64,000 bases of DNA from Planctomycetota bacterium (GCA_020851795.1 JADZCA010000117.1:72021-136020); one strand, 5' to 3'. Numbered from the stretch's first letter, positions 26,432-35,316 are shown. Numbers and translations are program-made. The notes: generated from the sequence alone by a model not told the origin.

Positions 26432-26443
26432 GGGAGCGGCGCC

Positions 26444-27676
26444 CTACGCGCCGAACTTCGCGAGCTTGCCGGCGCAGGCGAGCACCACCGGCATGAGCGA
26501 CAGCGCGGGGAACCACGAGCCGTAGCGGCCGGCGGCGCACGCGCGCTCGTCGAAGCGCGTCTGCTCGTCGGGCTCGACCCAGCGGCCGTGGAGCAGGAAG
26601 GGCACGGGGTGCCACGAGTGCGCCTTGAGCGGGCCCGGCGTGCTGTGGTCGCCGGTGACGAGCACGACGTCGGGGGCGAGGGCGCGGATCCGCGGCAGCT
26701 CGCGGTCGAGCTCCTCGATCACGCGGGCCTTGCGGTCCTCGTCGCCGTCCTCGCCTGCCGAGTCGGTGCCCTTGACGTGGAGGAAGTAGAAGTCGTACGG
26801 CTTCTTCCACGCCTTCTCGAGCGCGGTCACCTCGTCGGCGACGGTGCTCTTGGGCGACACGCCGGGCTCGACGTCCATGCCGAGGAGCCGCGCGACGCCG
26901 AGGTAGGCGGGGTACGCCGCGATCGCGACGGGGCGCAGGTGCGCGCGCTCGGCGAGCGTCGGCATCGCCGGGCGGCCGGAGAAGCCGCGCAGGAGCACGT
27001 GGTTCGCCTTCGTCTGGCCCGCGAGGAAGGCGTGGGCCCGGCGGAGGAACTCGGCGACGACGCGGGCCGTGCGCTCGGCGGCCGGGGTCAGCGGGGCGGG
27101 CGCGAGCGACGGCACGCCCTCGGCCTGCGGGTCGGTGTCGCCGACCGCGTCGCAGAGGCCCGCGCCGCGCAGCACGAGCGCGAAGCGGTGCTGCAGCCCG
27201 GGGTGGATCTCGATGCGCACGCCGTCCACCGCCGGGACCGCGGCGGCGAGCGCGCGAGCGAGCGGCGTCGCCTCCTCGGTGGCGATGCGCCCCGCCCGCC
27301 GGTCGAGCAGGCGCCCGTCGGCGGCGGCGGTGGCGAAGTTGGCACGGGCGGTCACGTCGCCGGGCGAGACGTCGATGCCGAGCCCCAAGGTCTCGAGGAC
27401 GCCGCGGCCCACCTCGAGCCCGAGCGGGTCGTAGCCGAAGATCGAGAAGTGGCCGGGCCCGCTGCCGGGCGTGATCCCGGGGGCGATGGGGACGTAGCGC
27501 CCGAGCGCCCCCTCCTTCGCCCACGCGTCGAAGTTCGGCTTCTTCGCCCGCTCGAGCGCGGTCGGGGACGCGGGGTCGATGACCCCGCCGAGGCCGTCCA
27601 TCACGACGACGAGGACCTTCGAATCCGTCTGCCGCGCGATCCGGGGCAACAACGCGACGTTCACATCGTGGGTCAT
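26444..27676 (-). CDS. apgM: 2,3-bisphosphoglycerate-independent phosphoglycerate mutase, archaeal type
   Basis: Interconverts 3- and 2-phosphoglycerate in glycolysis/gluconeogenesis; a cytoplasmic metalloenzyme of the alkaline-phosphatase superfamily. The 410 residues match the usual ApgM length of about 400. Visible motifs are V-V-M-D-G-L-G-G (metal-binding Asp27), P-G-S-G-P-G-H (active Ser72 region), F-G-Y-D-P, a central domain, H-V-K-G-T-D-S-A-G-E-D-G-D and V-T-G-D-H-S-T-P. It is first in an operon with lnt, 12 bases apart, and divergent from a GNAT gene. The ATG at 27676 is the first methionine; no strong ribosome-binding site is apparent, and an internal start near the V-L-V-V-V strand cannot be excluded. 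Confidence 0.93.
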   Translation of the reverse strand: MTHDVNVALLPRIARQTDSKVLVVVMDGLGGVIDPASPTALERAKKPNFDAWAKEGALGRYVPIAPGITPGSGPGHFSIFGYDPLGLEVGRGVLETLGLGIDVSPGDVTARANFATAAADGRLLDRRAGRIATEEATPLARALAAAVPAVDGVRIEIHPGLQHRFALVLRGAGLCDAVGDTDPQAEGVPSLAPAPLTPAAERTARVVAEFLRRAHAFLAGQTKANHVLLRGFSGRPAMPTLAERAHLRPVAIAAYPAYLGVARLLGMDVEPGVSPKSTVADEVTALEKAWKKPYDFYFLHVKGTDSAGEDGDEDRKARVIEELDRELPRIRALAPDVVLVTGDHSTPGPLKAHSWHPVPFLLHGRWVEPDEQTRFDERACAAGRYGSWFPALSLMPVVLACAGKLAKFGA

Positions 27677-27747
27677 GGGGCGGGCAGCGTACCGCCCCCC
27701 CGGAGGGGGCTCAACGAGGAGGAGGGCGTCCGCCGATAGGGAGGCCG

Positions 27748-28491
27748 GTGATCCACCCCTCCGCCGAGAAGCTGGTCGCCCTCGAGGAGCGCTGGAAGGG
27801 CCAGGAGGCCCGGCTCCAGCGCATCGCGGCGTCGTTGCTGGCCGGCGAGGACTGGACGCGCCACCTGCGGGGCCTCCCGCTCGTGGACGAGGTCCCGCCG
27901 CGCGACGGCGAGGCCTACGGGCGCGACCTGCGCGGGGCCCCGCTGCGCCGCGCGCTGCACCCGCCGGTGGACATCACCCGCGCGGAGGAGCGCGACGCCG
28001 CGCTCGTCGCCGCCGTGACGCTGGACGCGCTGCGCAACAACACGCCGCTGCCCGACGTGTCGCCCTTCCCGTGCGACCTCGAGTCGGCCGAGGGCGTCGC
28101 GATCGCGATGCGCCGCGGCGACCGGTTCCTGCTCGCGCGCGTCGGCCGCCACGTGGTCGGCGCGATCCGCTGGTCGGTGCGCCGCGAGTTCGCCGACCTC
28201 TGCGACGACCGCCCCTACGCCGAGCTGTCGGGCCTCGCGGTGGACCCCGCGCACCGCCGCGTCGGCGTCGGCTCGCTCCTGCTCGCGTCCGCCGAGTGGG
28301 ACGTCGCCTCGGGCGGCTACGACTGGGCGCTGCTGCGCACGACGGTCGAGATCGGGCTGGTGCCCTTCTACGAGAGCCGTGGCTACGCACGGCGCGCCGT
28401 GCGCCAGTTCACCTATCCGGAAGCGCCGGTGTTCCTCGACGCGGTCATGACCAAGCGTCTCGCCGTCATCGGCGACCCCGCCTCCACGTAG
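27748..28491 (+). CDS. GNAT-family N-acetyltransferase
   Basis: 247 residues. The GNAT core lies in the second half: a strand L-S-G-L-A-V-D-P-A-H followed by the acetyl-CoA pyrophosphate loop R-R-V-G-V-G-S-L-L-L (about residues 166-176), then a helix and F-Y-E-S-R-G-Y, the usual late beta-strand signature. The N-terminal about 90 residues are charged and helical and match no domain I recognise. The start is GTG with GGGAGG six bases upstream. It is divergent from apgM and convergent with a GT83 gene. The substrate cannot be told from the sequence. Confidence 0.85.
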   Translation: MIHPSAEKLVALEERWKGQEARLQRIAASLLAGEDWTRHLRGLPLVDEVPPRDGEAYGRDLRGAPLRRALHPPVDITRAEERDAALVAAVTLDALRNNTPLPDVSPFPCDLESAEGVAIAMRRGDRFLLARVGRHVVGAIRWSVRREFADLCDDRPYAELSGLAVDPAHRRVGVGSLLLASAEWDVASGGYDWALLRTTVEIGLVPFYESRGYARRAVRQFTYPEAPVFLDAVMTKRLAVIGDPAST

Positions 28492-28648
28492 CGATCGCCG
28501 TCGCATCGGCCGACGCGCCGACGAAACCGGCGCCTGACGTGGATTCAACGCTCGTCGGGCCTGGTTCTTCGTGAATCCGTCGGCCTCGGAGGTTCCTGGC
28601 AACTTCCGCTCCCTCTCCGCCTACTCCTCCGCCTCCGCCTCCGCCCTT

Positions 28649-28706
28649 TAGGAGCCCGTCCACCGGCGCAGGCCTCCCGGCCGCCCGCGTCCACGACGGG
28701 CTCCTA
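28649..28706 (-). terminator. Stop-codon-embedded hairpin element, copy 1
   Basis: Arms TAGGAGCCCGTC (28649-28660) and GACGGGCTCCTA (28695-28706) pair perfectly over 12 bp around a 34-base loop with an inner GGCC-TCCC-GGCC hairpin. The right-hand arm contains the stop codon of the minus-strand GT83 gene. Related copies lie at 32135-32190 and 35384-35410. It may serve the converging GNAT gene as well. Confidence 0.65.
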
Positions 28707-30347
28707 CCGGAGGACGAGGAGCGTGCCGCCGCGGGCGCGCGGGCGCGCGAGGAGGACGGAGAGGGCGCCGCCGCGGGCGCGCTCGACGGCCTCGCGCTCG
28801 CCCGCCTCGCAGAGCACGACCGCGTCGCGCAACGCGTCCCGCGACGGCACGGCGTCCCCGCGACGCACCGGCACCGGCCGCCGCACGGCGTCGTAGAGGT
28901 CGTCGGGCTCGAGGCCGCGCGCGACCACGAGCACCGTGGGCACCCCCGCCGGCAGCACGGCCGCGACCGCCGCGTTCTCGCGCACGCCGTTCACCACGAG
29001 GTAACGCGCCAGCACGCCCCAGTACGCGGCGAAGCCGCAGGCGACGACGACGACCGCCACGCCGACGGCGCGGCCCGCGAGCGCGGGCGCCGCCTCGCCG
29101 CCCCGCCGCGCCCGCACCCCCGCCGCGACGCCCGTCGCGGCGGCGAGCAGCGCGGGCGGGAGCACCCACGGCAGGCTCGACGGCCACCATGCACCCGCCG
29201 CCCCCATCGCGCACCCCGCGACGACCGCGGCCACGCCGCCGGCGAGCAGGTGGCGTGCGGCGCGGCGCGGGTCGGCGGCGCGCAGGAGGAGCGCACGCAC
29301 CGCGGCCGCGGCGACGACGGCGAGCGGCGGCACGACGACGCTGGCGTAGCGCACCTCCTTGGTCGGCACGCACGAGAACACGAGCAGCGTCACCGCGACG
29401 ACGGCGGGCAGCGGCCCGACCACGAGCCGCTCGCGGACGCGACGGCTCGCGCACGCGAGCAGCGCGCCGACGAGGACCGGCGACCACGGCAGCCACACCT
29501 GCGGCAGCTCGACGAGGTAGTAGAACCACGCCTCGCGGTGGTTGCCGCGGCCCGCGACGCGCTCGGCGACCTGGTCGAACGCGAGGCGGCGCACGAAGTC
29601 GCCGCCCTCGCGCAGCCACGCCGGCACGATCCACGCGGCCGCGACGAGGAGGGACACGCCGAGCGCGAGCAGCGGCCGCGCCCGACGCAGGCGCTCCCGC
29701 CACGGGACCGCCGGGTCGGGCAGCGCGAGCACCGCGGCGGCGACGACGAGGCCGACGGGGCCCTTGGTCAGGTGCGACGCGCCGAGCAGGAGGCCGGCCA
29801 CCCACGGGTCGGAGCGGGCCCCGCGGCCGAGCGAGGCGCGGTCCAGCAGCATCGCGGCAGCGGTACCGAACGCCGTCGCGAGCAGGTCGGGGCGGCCCAC
29901 GCGGCCGAGCTCGTTGGTGAGCATCGTCGTGACCGCGAGCAGGCCCGCGAGGCGCCCCACCGCCGCCGAACCGGTGCGCGCTCGCCCCCACGCCGACGTC
30001 GCGAGCGCGAGCAGGACCAGCCCGAGCGCACTGGGCAGCCGCAGGAGGAACGCCGTGGGGTCGCCGACGAGCGCGCTCGGCAGCGCGACGAGCCAGACGT
30101 AGAGGATCGGCTTGTTCGCGTAGGTCTCGCCGTGCTGGTGGGGCACGAGCCAGTCGCCCGACTGGAGCATCTCGCGCGCGATCACCGCGAAGCGGGGCAG
30201 GTCGCGGTGGAACAGCGACCGCCCGCCGAGGTCCCACAGCGCGAGCGCCGCCACCGCGAGCCCGAACCACACGGCGCCCGCGCGCGACGGCGCCGGCTCG
30301 GCGATGAGGTCGGGCGGCCACGCCGGCGTCCCGCGCGGCGGGCTCAC
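28704..30347 (-). CDS. GT83/PMT-family membrane glycosyltransferase (ArnT-like)
   Basis: 547 residues with about 11-12 hydrophobic segments. The N-terminal loop has family landmarks: F-H-R-D-L-P-R-F-A-V-I-A-R-E-M-L, G-D-W-L-V-P-H-Q-H-G-E-T-Y-A-N-K-P-I-L-Y-V-W, then S-H-L-T-K-G-P-V-G. Enzymes of this family move a sugar from a polyprenyl-phosphate carrier to lipid A or another acceptor at the outer face of the membrane. The GTG start overlaps the upstream stop as GTGA, implying translational coupling. It is the last gene of a three-gene operon with a GT2 enzyme, which could make the polyprenyl-linked sugar, and a lipid-A-disaccharide-synthase-N-like protein. The exact sugar and acceptor are unknown. 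Confidence 0.88.
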   Translation of the reverse strand: MSPPRGTPAWPPDLIAEPAPSRAGAVWFGLAVAALALWDLGGRSLFHRDLPRFAVIAREMLQSGDWLVPHQHGETYANKPILYVWLVALPSALVGDPTAFLLRLPSALGLVLLALATSAWGRARTGSAAVGRLAGLLAVTTMLTNELGRVGRPDLLATAFGTAAAMLLDRASLGRGARSDPWVAGLLLGASHLTKGPVGLVVAAAVLALPDPAVPWRERLRRARPLLALGVSLLVAAAWIVPAWLREGGDFVRRLAFDQVAERVAGRGNHREAWFYYLVELPQVWLPWSPVLVGALLACASRRVRERLVVGPLPAVVAVTLLVFSCVPTKEVRYASVVVPPLAVVAAAAVRALLLRAADPRRAARHLLAGGVAAVVAGCAMGAAGAWWPSSLPWVLPPALLAAATGVAAGVRARRGGEAAPALAGRAVGVAVVVVACGFAAYWGVLARYLVVNGVRENAAVAAVLPAGVPTVLVVARGLEPDDLYDAVRRPVPVRRGDAVPSRDALRDAVVLCEAGEREAVERARGGALSVLLARPRARGGTLLVLR

Positions 30348-31102
30348 GCGCCGCGCCCCACGGCGGGGGTCGCCGCGGGCCCCGCGACGTCGGCCCCGGC
30401 CGCGGCCCCGGCGCCGGCCGCGGCCGCAGCCGCGGCGGCGTCGCGGGCGGCCGCGCGGCGCATCAGCACGAGGTTGCGCGCGTACGGGACGACGGTCGTC
30501 CCGAACGCGAACATCTTGACCCAGTCCACCTGGCTCACGGCGTAGACGGTGAGCAGGACGGCCGAGACGAGGCCGACGTGGAAGAACGCGGCGGGCAGGT
30601 GGGAGACGCCCGAGCGCTCGCTGGCCCACCACTGCACGACGAAGCGCGCGGTCCACCCGACGGTGCCGACGAAGCCGATCACGAGCCACACGAGGCCGCG
30701 GTCGAAGCGCACGAGGCCGTGGTCGGGCCCGACCGCCTCGACGGTGACCGCCGCGAAGAGCACGAGGCCCGAAAGGATCGGCCACACGACGGGACGCCCG
30801 CCCGGACGGGGCGCGGGCGCGGGGCGTCGGGCCATCCACCAGTTCCGGCCGAAGATGCACGCGCTGACGAGCGCGCCCGAGGCGAAGACCGGGTCACGGC
30901 GGTGGAAGAGGTAGACGAGGTCGAGCGCGGAGCCGAGCAGCGACCACGCCCAGAACGCGGGCGGCAGGACGCTGCGCCCCGCCTGCTCCGAGCGCACCCA
31001 CTGGTGCACCATCCGCCACGTGAACACGGCCTGCGCGGCCCAGCCGGCGGCGTCCCAGAGCTGGAACGCGAGGACGAGCGGCGCGGCGGGGGCTCCGCTC
31101 AC
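30344..31102 (-). CDS. Lipid-A-disaccharide synthase N-terminal-domain (LAB_N) membrane protein
   Basis: 252 residues containing two copies of the small LAB_N module: W-M-V/R-M-V-H-Q-W-V-R-S-E-Q-A-G-R-S-V-L-P-P-A-F-W near residues 30-55, and a second F-V-V-Q-W-W-A-S-E-R-S-G-V-S-H-L-P-A-A-F-F near 155-180. Each is followed by hydrophobic helices, as in stand-alone LAB_N proteins near ArnC/ArnT-type genes. The C-terminus is Ala/Gly-rich and probably disordered. The GTG start overlaps the GT2 stop by four bases (GTGA), and its own stop overlaps the GT83 start in the same way. The family's biochemical role is not well established; a role in glycolipid transport or modification is inferred from context. 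Confidence 0.85.
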   Translation of the reverse strand: MSGAPAAPLVLAFQLWDAAGWAAQAVFTWRMVHQWVRSEQAGRSVLPPAFWAWSLLGSALDLVYLFHRRDPVFASGALVSACIFGRNWWMARRPAPAPRPGGRPVVWPILSGLVLFAAVTVEAVGPDHGLVRFDRGLVWLVIGFVGTVGWTARFVVQWWASERSGVSHLPAAFFHVGLVSAVLLTVYAVSQVDWVKMFAFGTTVVPYARNLVLMRRAAARDAAAAAAAAGAGAAAGADVAGPAATPAVGRGA

Positions 31103-31866
31103 GCGGACCGCTCCGTGGACCGTGCGCGCTCGGTGGAGGCGGCGGCGATGCGCCGCGTCCACATCCAGCGCACGGCGCGCACGTCGGCGATGCCCTTCCA
31201 GAGGCGGTTCCACGTGCCGAAGTGGCTCTTGCCCGCGACGCGCGGGCGGTGCGCGACCGGCACCTCGACGACGCGGAAGCCCTCCATGCGGGCGAGCGTC
31301 GGGAGGAAGCGGTGCATGCCCTTCCACATCTTGATGCGCGCGATGACCTCGCGGCGGAACACCTTGAGCGCGCAGCCGGTGTCGTGCACCTGCTCGTGGG
31401 TGCGGCGGTTGCGGTAGGCGTTGGCGATGCGGCTGGTGACGCGCTTGACCCACGGGTCGCGCCGGTCCTTGCGCCACCCGATGACCATGTCGGCCTTGGG
31501 GAGCTCGGCGAGGAGCTTGACCAGCTCGCCCGGCGGGTTCTGGAGGTCGGCGTCGAGCATGGCGATCACGGCCCCGCGGGCGGCGCGGAAGCCGGTGTCG
31601 AGCGCGGCGGTGAGCCCGTGGTTGCGGTCGTGGTCGAGGACCCGCACCCGAGCGTCGGCGGCGCGGAAGCGGTCGAGCAGCGCGCTGCTGCCGTCGGTCG
31701 AGCCGTCGTTGACGAACACCACCTCGGCGTTGCCGCCGATGGCGGCGAGCGCGGCGACGAGCTCGGCCCAGAGGGCCTCGAGGTTGCCTTCCTCGTTGTG
31801 GACCGGGAGCACGACCGACAGGGAGAGGCCCGGCTGGGCGGGTTCGCCGGGGTGCTGGAAGGGCAT
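31099..31866 (-). CDS. GT2-family glycosyltransferase (dolichyl/undecaprenyl-phosphate sugar synthase-like)
   Basis: 255 residues, GT-A fold. Motifs: L-S-V-V-L-P-V-H-N-E-E-G-N-L near residues 15-29, V-F-V-N-D-G-S-T-D-G-S near 50-60, and the metal-binding D-A-D (residues 105-107) in M-L-D-A-D-L-Q-N-P-P, which is typical of DPM1/ArnC-like enzymes charging a polyprenyl phosphate. T-G-C-A-L-K-V-F-R and G-K-S-H-F-G support this. No C-terminal membrane helices are present, unlike GtrB/ArnC, so the product may be handed to the next protein. It is first in a GT2 / LAB_N / GT83 operon whose junctions are 4-nt overlaps. Sugar donor unknown. Confidence 0.9.
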   Translation of the reverse strand: MPFQHPGEPAQPGLSLSVVLPVHNEEGNLEALWAELVAALAAIGGNAEVVFVNDGSTDGSSALLDRFRAADARVRVLDHDRNHGLTAALDTGFRAARGAVIAMLDADLQNPPGELVKLLAELPKADMVIGWRKDRRDPWVKRVTSRIANAYRNRRTHEQVHDTGCALKVFRREVIARIKMWKGMHRFLPTLARMEGFRVVEVPVAHRPRVAGKSHFGTWNRLWKGIADVRAVRWMWTRRIAAASTERARSTERSA

Positions 31867-32134
31867 CGGTCGGGTGGCTCCGCCGCGGGGTCCGTGGCCG
31901 AGGATACCGGCCCCCCCACGGCCCGCCGCGGATCTCCCCGCGCCCCGCTCGGGGCGCCCGCCTTCCCCGCTCCCACCGCCCTCGGCGCGGCGCCGAGGCG
32001 CGGACGACGCGTGGCGGCACGCCTCGAATCGCCACCGGGCCCCGCGTCACGCGCGGGCCGAAGTCGCCGCGCCGACCTCGTCGGCTCGTGAGCTCGGCGG
32101 GCCACGTACGGGACGTCGTCCGTTTCCGCCCGAC
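31867..32134. other. Non-coding spacer upstream of the GT2 operon
   Basis: GC-rich spacer with several short self-complementary runs and no convincing open frame, promoter or RNA gene. It should contain the promoter of the GT2 operon, but no clear -35/-10 pair stands out. Confidence 0.5.
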
Positions 32135-32190
32135 AGGAGTCCGTCCGGGGCGTGGACCTCCCGGCAGCCCGTGACCGCGACGGGCGCCTA
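32135..32190 (-). terminator. Stop-codon-embedded hairpin element, copy 2
   Basis: Arms AGGAGTCCGTC (32135-32145) and GACGGGCGCCT (32179-32189) pair with one mismatch and one G-T wobble around a 33-base loop. The loop shares the CCTCCCGGC and GCCCG blocks with copy 1. The stop codon of the DUF1501 gene overlaps the right arm. Upstream context TCCGCCC-N3-AGGAG is shared with the other two copies. Confidence 0.6.
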
Positions 32191-33480
32191 CACGAGGCCG
32201 AGGGTGGTGGCGTTGGGCCAGGACTCGGGGAACACCGGCGCCGGGTCGAAGCCGAGGTGGTCGGAGACGAGCTCCTTGAGCACGTCGCGGAAGTCCACCG
32301 CGTAGAGCGGGTACTCGTCCTGGAGGTCGGCGTCCACGAGGTCGGGGCCGTAGAGCCCGCCCTGCACGGCACCGCCGAGCAGCACGGTCTCGTAGGCGGC
32401 GCCGTGGTCGGTGCCGCCGGAGGCGTTCTCGTAGGACCGGCGCCCGAACTCGGAGTAGAGCACGACGACCACGTCGTCCCAGCGGCCTTGCGCGACGAGG
32501 TCCGCGGCGAACGCGTCGAGCGCGTCGTCGAGCTCGCCGAACAGGTCGGGGAGCCAGCCCGACGTCCCGCCCTGGTTGCCGTGCGTGTCGAAGCCGCCGA
32601 ACGAGGTCAGGATCACGCGCGACTCGAAGTTGGCGTGGACGAGCGACGCCGCGTCGCGCAGCCGCCCGGCGATGCCGCTGTCGGGGTAGGCGATCCCCTG
32701 GTTGGTCAGGAACGTGTCGTGGTCGGCGGAGGCGGTCTGGATCTGGCCCGAGAGATCGTGGGCCTGCAGCAGCGCGGTGCGCACCTCGCCCTCGACGCCG
32801 CTCGCCGTCGCGAGCTCGAGCGCGTCGCGCGCGTACTGCTTGCGGCGGTCGTGGCCGTACCCGTCGTGCCAGTCGGGCCAGAACTGGAACGCCCACAGCC
32901 CGCCGATCTGCAGCGTCGGGGTGGTCCCGCCGACGAGGTGGGGCGGGCGCCCCATGCCGAGCGAGACGGCGCCGAGCGGCGTCGGCGCGTAGTGGTCGGC
33001 GAGCCGCGCCATCCAGCCGCTGGGCGCGATGCCGAGCTGGCCGAACGCCGCCGTGCCGCCGCGGACCGCGGACCCGTAGATGTCCTGGCTCTCGAAGTGC
33101 GAGAGGTTCTCCGTCGGGTAGCCCGTGCGGTGCACGAACGCGACGTCGCCCGCGGCCCAGCGCGCCGCGAGCTTCGGCAGCCGCGGGTGCAGGCGGTACG
33201 CCGTCGTGCCGGGCCCGCCGGCCAGCGAGAGCGACGACGCGTCGGGGACCGCGAGCGTCGGACGCCGCGAGAAGTACGACGGCAGCGTGCGGGGGATCAG
33301 GAGGTTGAGCGAGTCCACGCCGCCGTCCAGGTGGACGACGACGAGGCGCTTGGGCTGCACGACCGCGCCGGCGCGCGCGAGCGAGACGCCGCGGCCGACC
33401 GGGCCGAGCGCGGCGACGCCGGTGCCGGCGAGCGCGAGACGGAGGACGTCACGACGGGACGGAGTGGGGCGGGGGCTCAT
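32188..33480 (-). CDS. DUF1501-family protein with Tat signal
   Basis: 430 residues. Twin-arginine motif S-R-R-D-V-L (Arg9-Arg10) followed by a hydrophobic stretch predicts folded export. The mature part has the DUF1501 hallmarks: L-V-V-V-H-L-D-G-G-V-D-S-L-N, F-E-S-Q-D-I-Y, F-G-G-F-D-T-H-G-N-Q and Y-S-E-F-G-R-R. This family has a sulfatase/alkaline-phosphatase-like fold, and its biochemical role is not established. It lies 21 bases downstream of a DUF1800 gene on the same strand, the conserved DUF1800-DUF1501 pairing. The ATG has GGAG nine bases upstream. The stop lies inside a hairpin. It differs in sequence from the second DUF1501 copy at 42718-44028. Confidence 0.9.
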   Translation of the reverse strand: MSPRPTPSRRDVLRLALAGTGVAALGPVGRGVSLARAGAVVQPKRLVVVHLDGGVDSLNLLIPRTLPSYFSRRPTLAVPDASSLSLAGGPGTTAYRLHPRLPKLAARWAAGDVAFVHRTGYPTENLSHFESQDIYGSAVRGGTAAFGQLGIAPSGWMARLADHYAPTPLGAVSLGMGRPPHLVGGTTPTLQIGGLWAFQFWPDWHDGYGHDRRKQYARDALELATASGVEGEVRTALLQAHDLSGQIQTASADHDTFLTNQGIAYPDSGIAGRLRDAASLVHANFESRVILTSFGGFDTHGNQGGTSGWLPDLFGELDDALDAFAADLVAQGRWDDVVVVLYSEFGRRSYENASGGTDHGAAYETVLLGGAVQGGLYGPDLVDADLQDEYPLYAVDFRDVLKELVSDHLGFDPAPVFPESWPNATTLGLV

Positions 33481-33501
33481 GGGGGCTCCGGGCGCGCGGG
33501 G

Positions 33502-35079
33502 TCAGCGGACCTGCCAGGTCGGGTTCTGCACGAGGATCCAGAGCAGCCCGCGGATGCGGGAACGACGCTCCTCCGCGTCGGCGCTCGCCCACGGCGCGTC
33601 CACCTCGACGCCGGGCCACTCCCACGCCGTGTCGAGGAAGTGCACGTAGAGGTCGCGCTGCGCGCTGGTCGCGCGCACGCGCAGGCGGGCGACGAGCGCG
33701 TCGGCCGCCGCCGTGGCCGTCGCCGCGCCGCCGGCGAGCGGGAGCACGTCCATCCCGTGCGCGACCTGGTCGTCGCTGTCGGCGGTGAACTCGACGACCG
33801 TGTTGGCGCGGTCGAGGAGGTTCTGCGCGGAGAGCCACTGGCGGTCCTGCGGCCAGCCGTTGACCGAGGGCGGCTGCGTCGCGCGCTGGCCCGTCTGGTA
33901 GGTCCAGTAGTCGAGCGAGCGCAGCGTGTTCGGCGCGGCGTCGGGGGCCTCCCAGTCCTGGAGGTCGTCCCACGGCACGAGGCCCGTGAGCCGCGCGAAC
34001 CCGACCGTCTGCTGGAGCGGCGTGCGCACGAGCCCCGCCTTGGCCTCGGCGCCGTAGAACACCTCGGAGAGGAAGAGGCGGCGCAGCCACGGCTTGAGCT
34101 CGTAGCCGTCGGCGCGCAGCGCAGCGGCCAGCTCGGCGACGAGCGACGGGCTCGGGTCGCGGTGGACGAAGTGCTCGAAGAGACGCTTGCAGACGAACTC
34201 CGCGACGGGGCGGTGGTCCACCGTGGCGTCCACGACCGCGGCGTAGTCGTCGCCGGCGCTCTGGCCGGGGACCGTCACGCCGAGGAAGCTCTTCGAGCCG
34301 GTGTCGTGGCGGTCGGGGTCGAACTCGACGAACTGGAGGCCGCTGACGTCGTAGCGCGAGCGGTAGCCGGTGAAGGCGCGCGCGGCCTCGACGATGTCGG
34401 CCTGCGTGTAGCCGTTGTCCACGCCGAGCGTGAACAGCTCCCAGAACTCGCGCGCGAAGTTCTCGTTGGGCTCCTCGGAGGTGTTGAGCACCCCGTCGAG
34501 GAAGCGCAGCATCATCGGGTCGCGGGCGAGCGAGAGCAACAGCGTGCGCAGGTTGCCGCGCCCCTGCGCGCGCAGCATGTCGATCTGGTCCACCATCCAG
34601 CGGGTCTGCGACGAGTCGAGGGCGGCCGTGCTGCTGGCGAAGTGGTCGTGCCAGAACAGCGTGAGCTCCTCGAGGAACGGGTGCTGCGTCCCGACCATGC
34701 GGTGCAGCCACCAGCGCGAGACGGCGTCCTGCGAGGGGAACATCCCCTTCGTCGCCGCCTCGTCGGACTTGTTGTAGAGCTGCTTGCGCGCCTCCGCGGC
34801 GAGCGTGGGCTCGGCGGGGGGCGAGAGCATCGCGTCCACGAAGGCGGGCAGGCCCATCGACAGCGCGTCCGCCTCCTCGTCGGGGGTGCCGCCGAAGTGG
34901 GTGCGCGAGAGCAGGTGGCGGACGTCGTCGGAGGAGAACGACGCCTTCTGCGCGAGGCTGCCGGTCCCTCCCCCGCCGCCGCCCCCGCCTCCTCCTCCGC
35001 CGCCGCCCCCACCGCCGCCGCAGCCGACGAGGACGGCCGCCGCGAGGGCGAGGCCGACGGAGCACCGGGTCGATCGCAT
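33502..35079 (-). CDS. DUF1800-family lipoprotein with long polyglycine linker
   Basis: 525 residues. The signal peptide ends in lipobox L-V-G-C (Cys20), immediately followed by about 18 consecutive glycines encoded by mixed GGN codons, then the DUF1800 domain. Domain landmarks are V-R-H-L-L-S-R-T-H-F-G-G-T-P, L-T-L-F-W-H-D-H-F-A-S-S, N-E-N-F-A-R-E-F-W-E-L-F-T-L-G and V-N-G-W-P-Q. The family is widespread in Planctomycetota and Bacteroidota, of unknown biochemistry, and is normally coded next to DUF1501, as here. I chose the ATG at 35079 because of the signal peptide and a GGAGG five bases upstream; the longer open frame upstream runs through the REP repeats and asnB. Confidence 0.9.
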   Translation of the reverse strand: MRSTRCSVGLALAAAVLVGCGGGGGGGGGGGGGGGGGGTGSLAQKASFSSDDVRHLLSRTHFGGTPDEEADALSMGLPAFVDAMLSPPAEPTLAAEARKQLYNKSDEAATKGMFPSQDAVSRWWLHRMVGTQHPFLEELTLFWHDHFASSTAALDSSQTRWMVDQIDMLRAQGRGNLRTLLLSLARDPMMLRFLDGVLNTSEEPNENFAREFWELFTLGVDNGYTQADIVEAARAFTGYRSRYDVSGLQFVEFDPDRHDTGSKSFLGVTVPGQSAGDDYAAVVDATVDHRPVAEFVCKRLFEHFVHRDPSPSLVAELAAALRADGYELKPWLRRLFLSEVFYGAEAKAGLVRTPLQQTVGFARLTGLVPWDDLQDWEAPDAAPNTLRSLDYWTYQTGQRATQPPSVNGWPQDRQWLSAQNLLDRANTVVEFTADSDDQVAHGMDVLPLAGGAATATAAADALVARLRVRATSAQRDLYVHFLDTAWEWPGVEVDAPWASADAEERRSRIRGLLWILVQNPTWQVR

Positions 35080-35227
35080 GGGCACCTCCAGCCGCGCACC
35101 GGGGGGGAGCCTAGCCCCTCTACCGGGGCGCCCGACAGCCGGAGCGGTCCGCCGCCCCGGACTTGCCGATCCGCACCCGGGAGCGAGGCCGCCGCGCCCC
35201 TCCGAGATACGGGGTCCCCCCCGGCGT

Positions 35228-35316
35228 TGATACACCCGTGCCTGGCACCGTTGTATCGATCGCCTGCAAGCAGCAAGCGACGGGTACACCGGTGCCTGGC
35301 ACCACTGTACCGATCC
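35228..35316. repeat. Solitary REP pair (BIME-like), no transposase nearby
   Basis: Two imperfect palindromes with GTGCCTGGCACC cores (about 35228-35263 and 35281-35316) joined by TCGCCTGCAAGCAGCAAGCGA, whose ends (TCGCxTGC and GCAxGCGA) also pair. The order REP-linker-REP and the linker AAGCGA match the RAYT flanks some 34 kb away. It lies between the DUF1800 start and the asnB stop. Confidence 0.8.

Noticed and set aside
28704..31866. An arn (aminoarabinose) operon
   Set aside because: GT2 and GT83 resemble ArnC and ArnT, but ArnA, ArnB and ArnD homologues are missing, so the sugar cannot be named.
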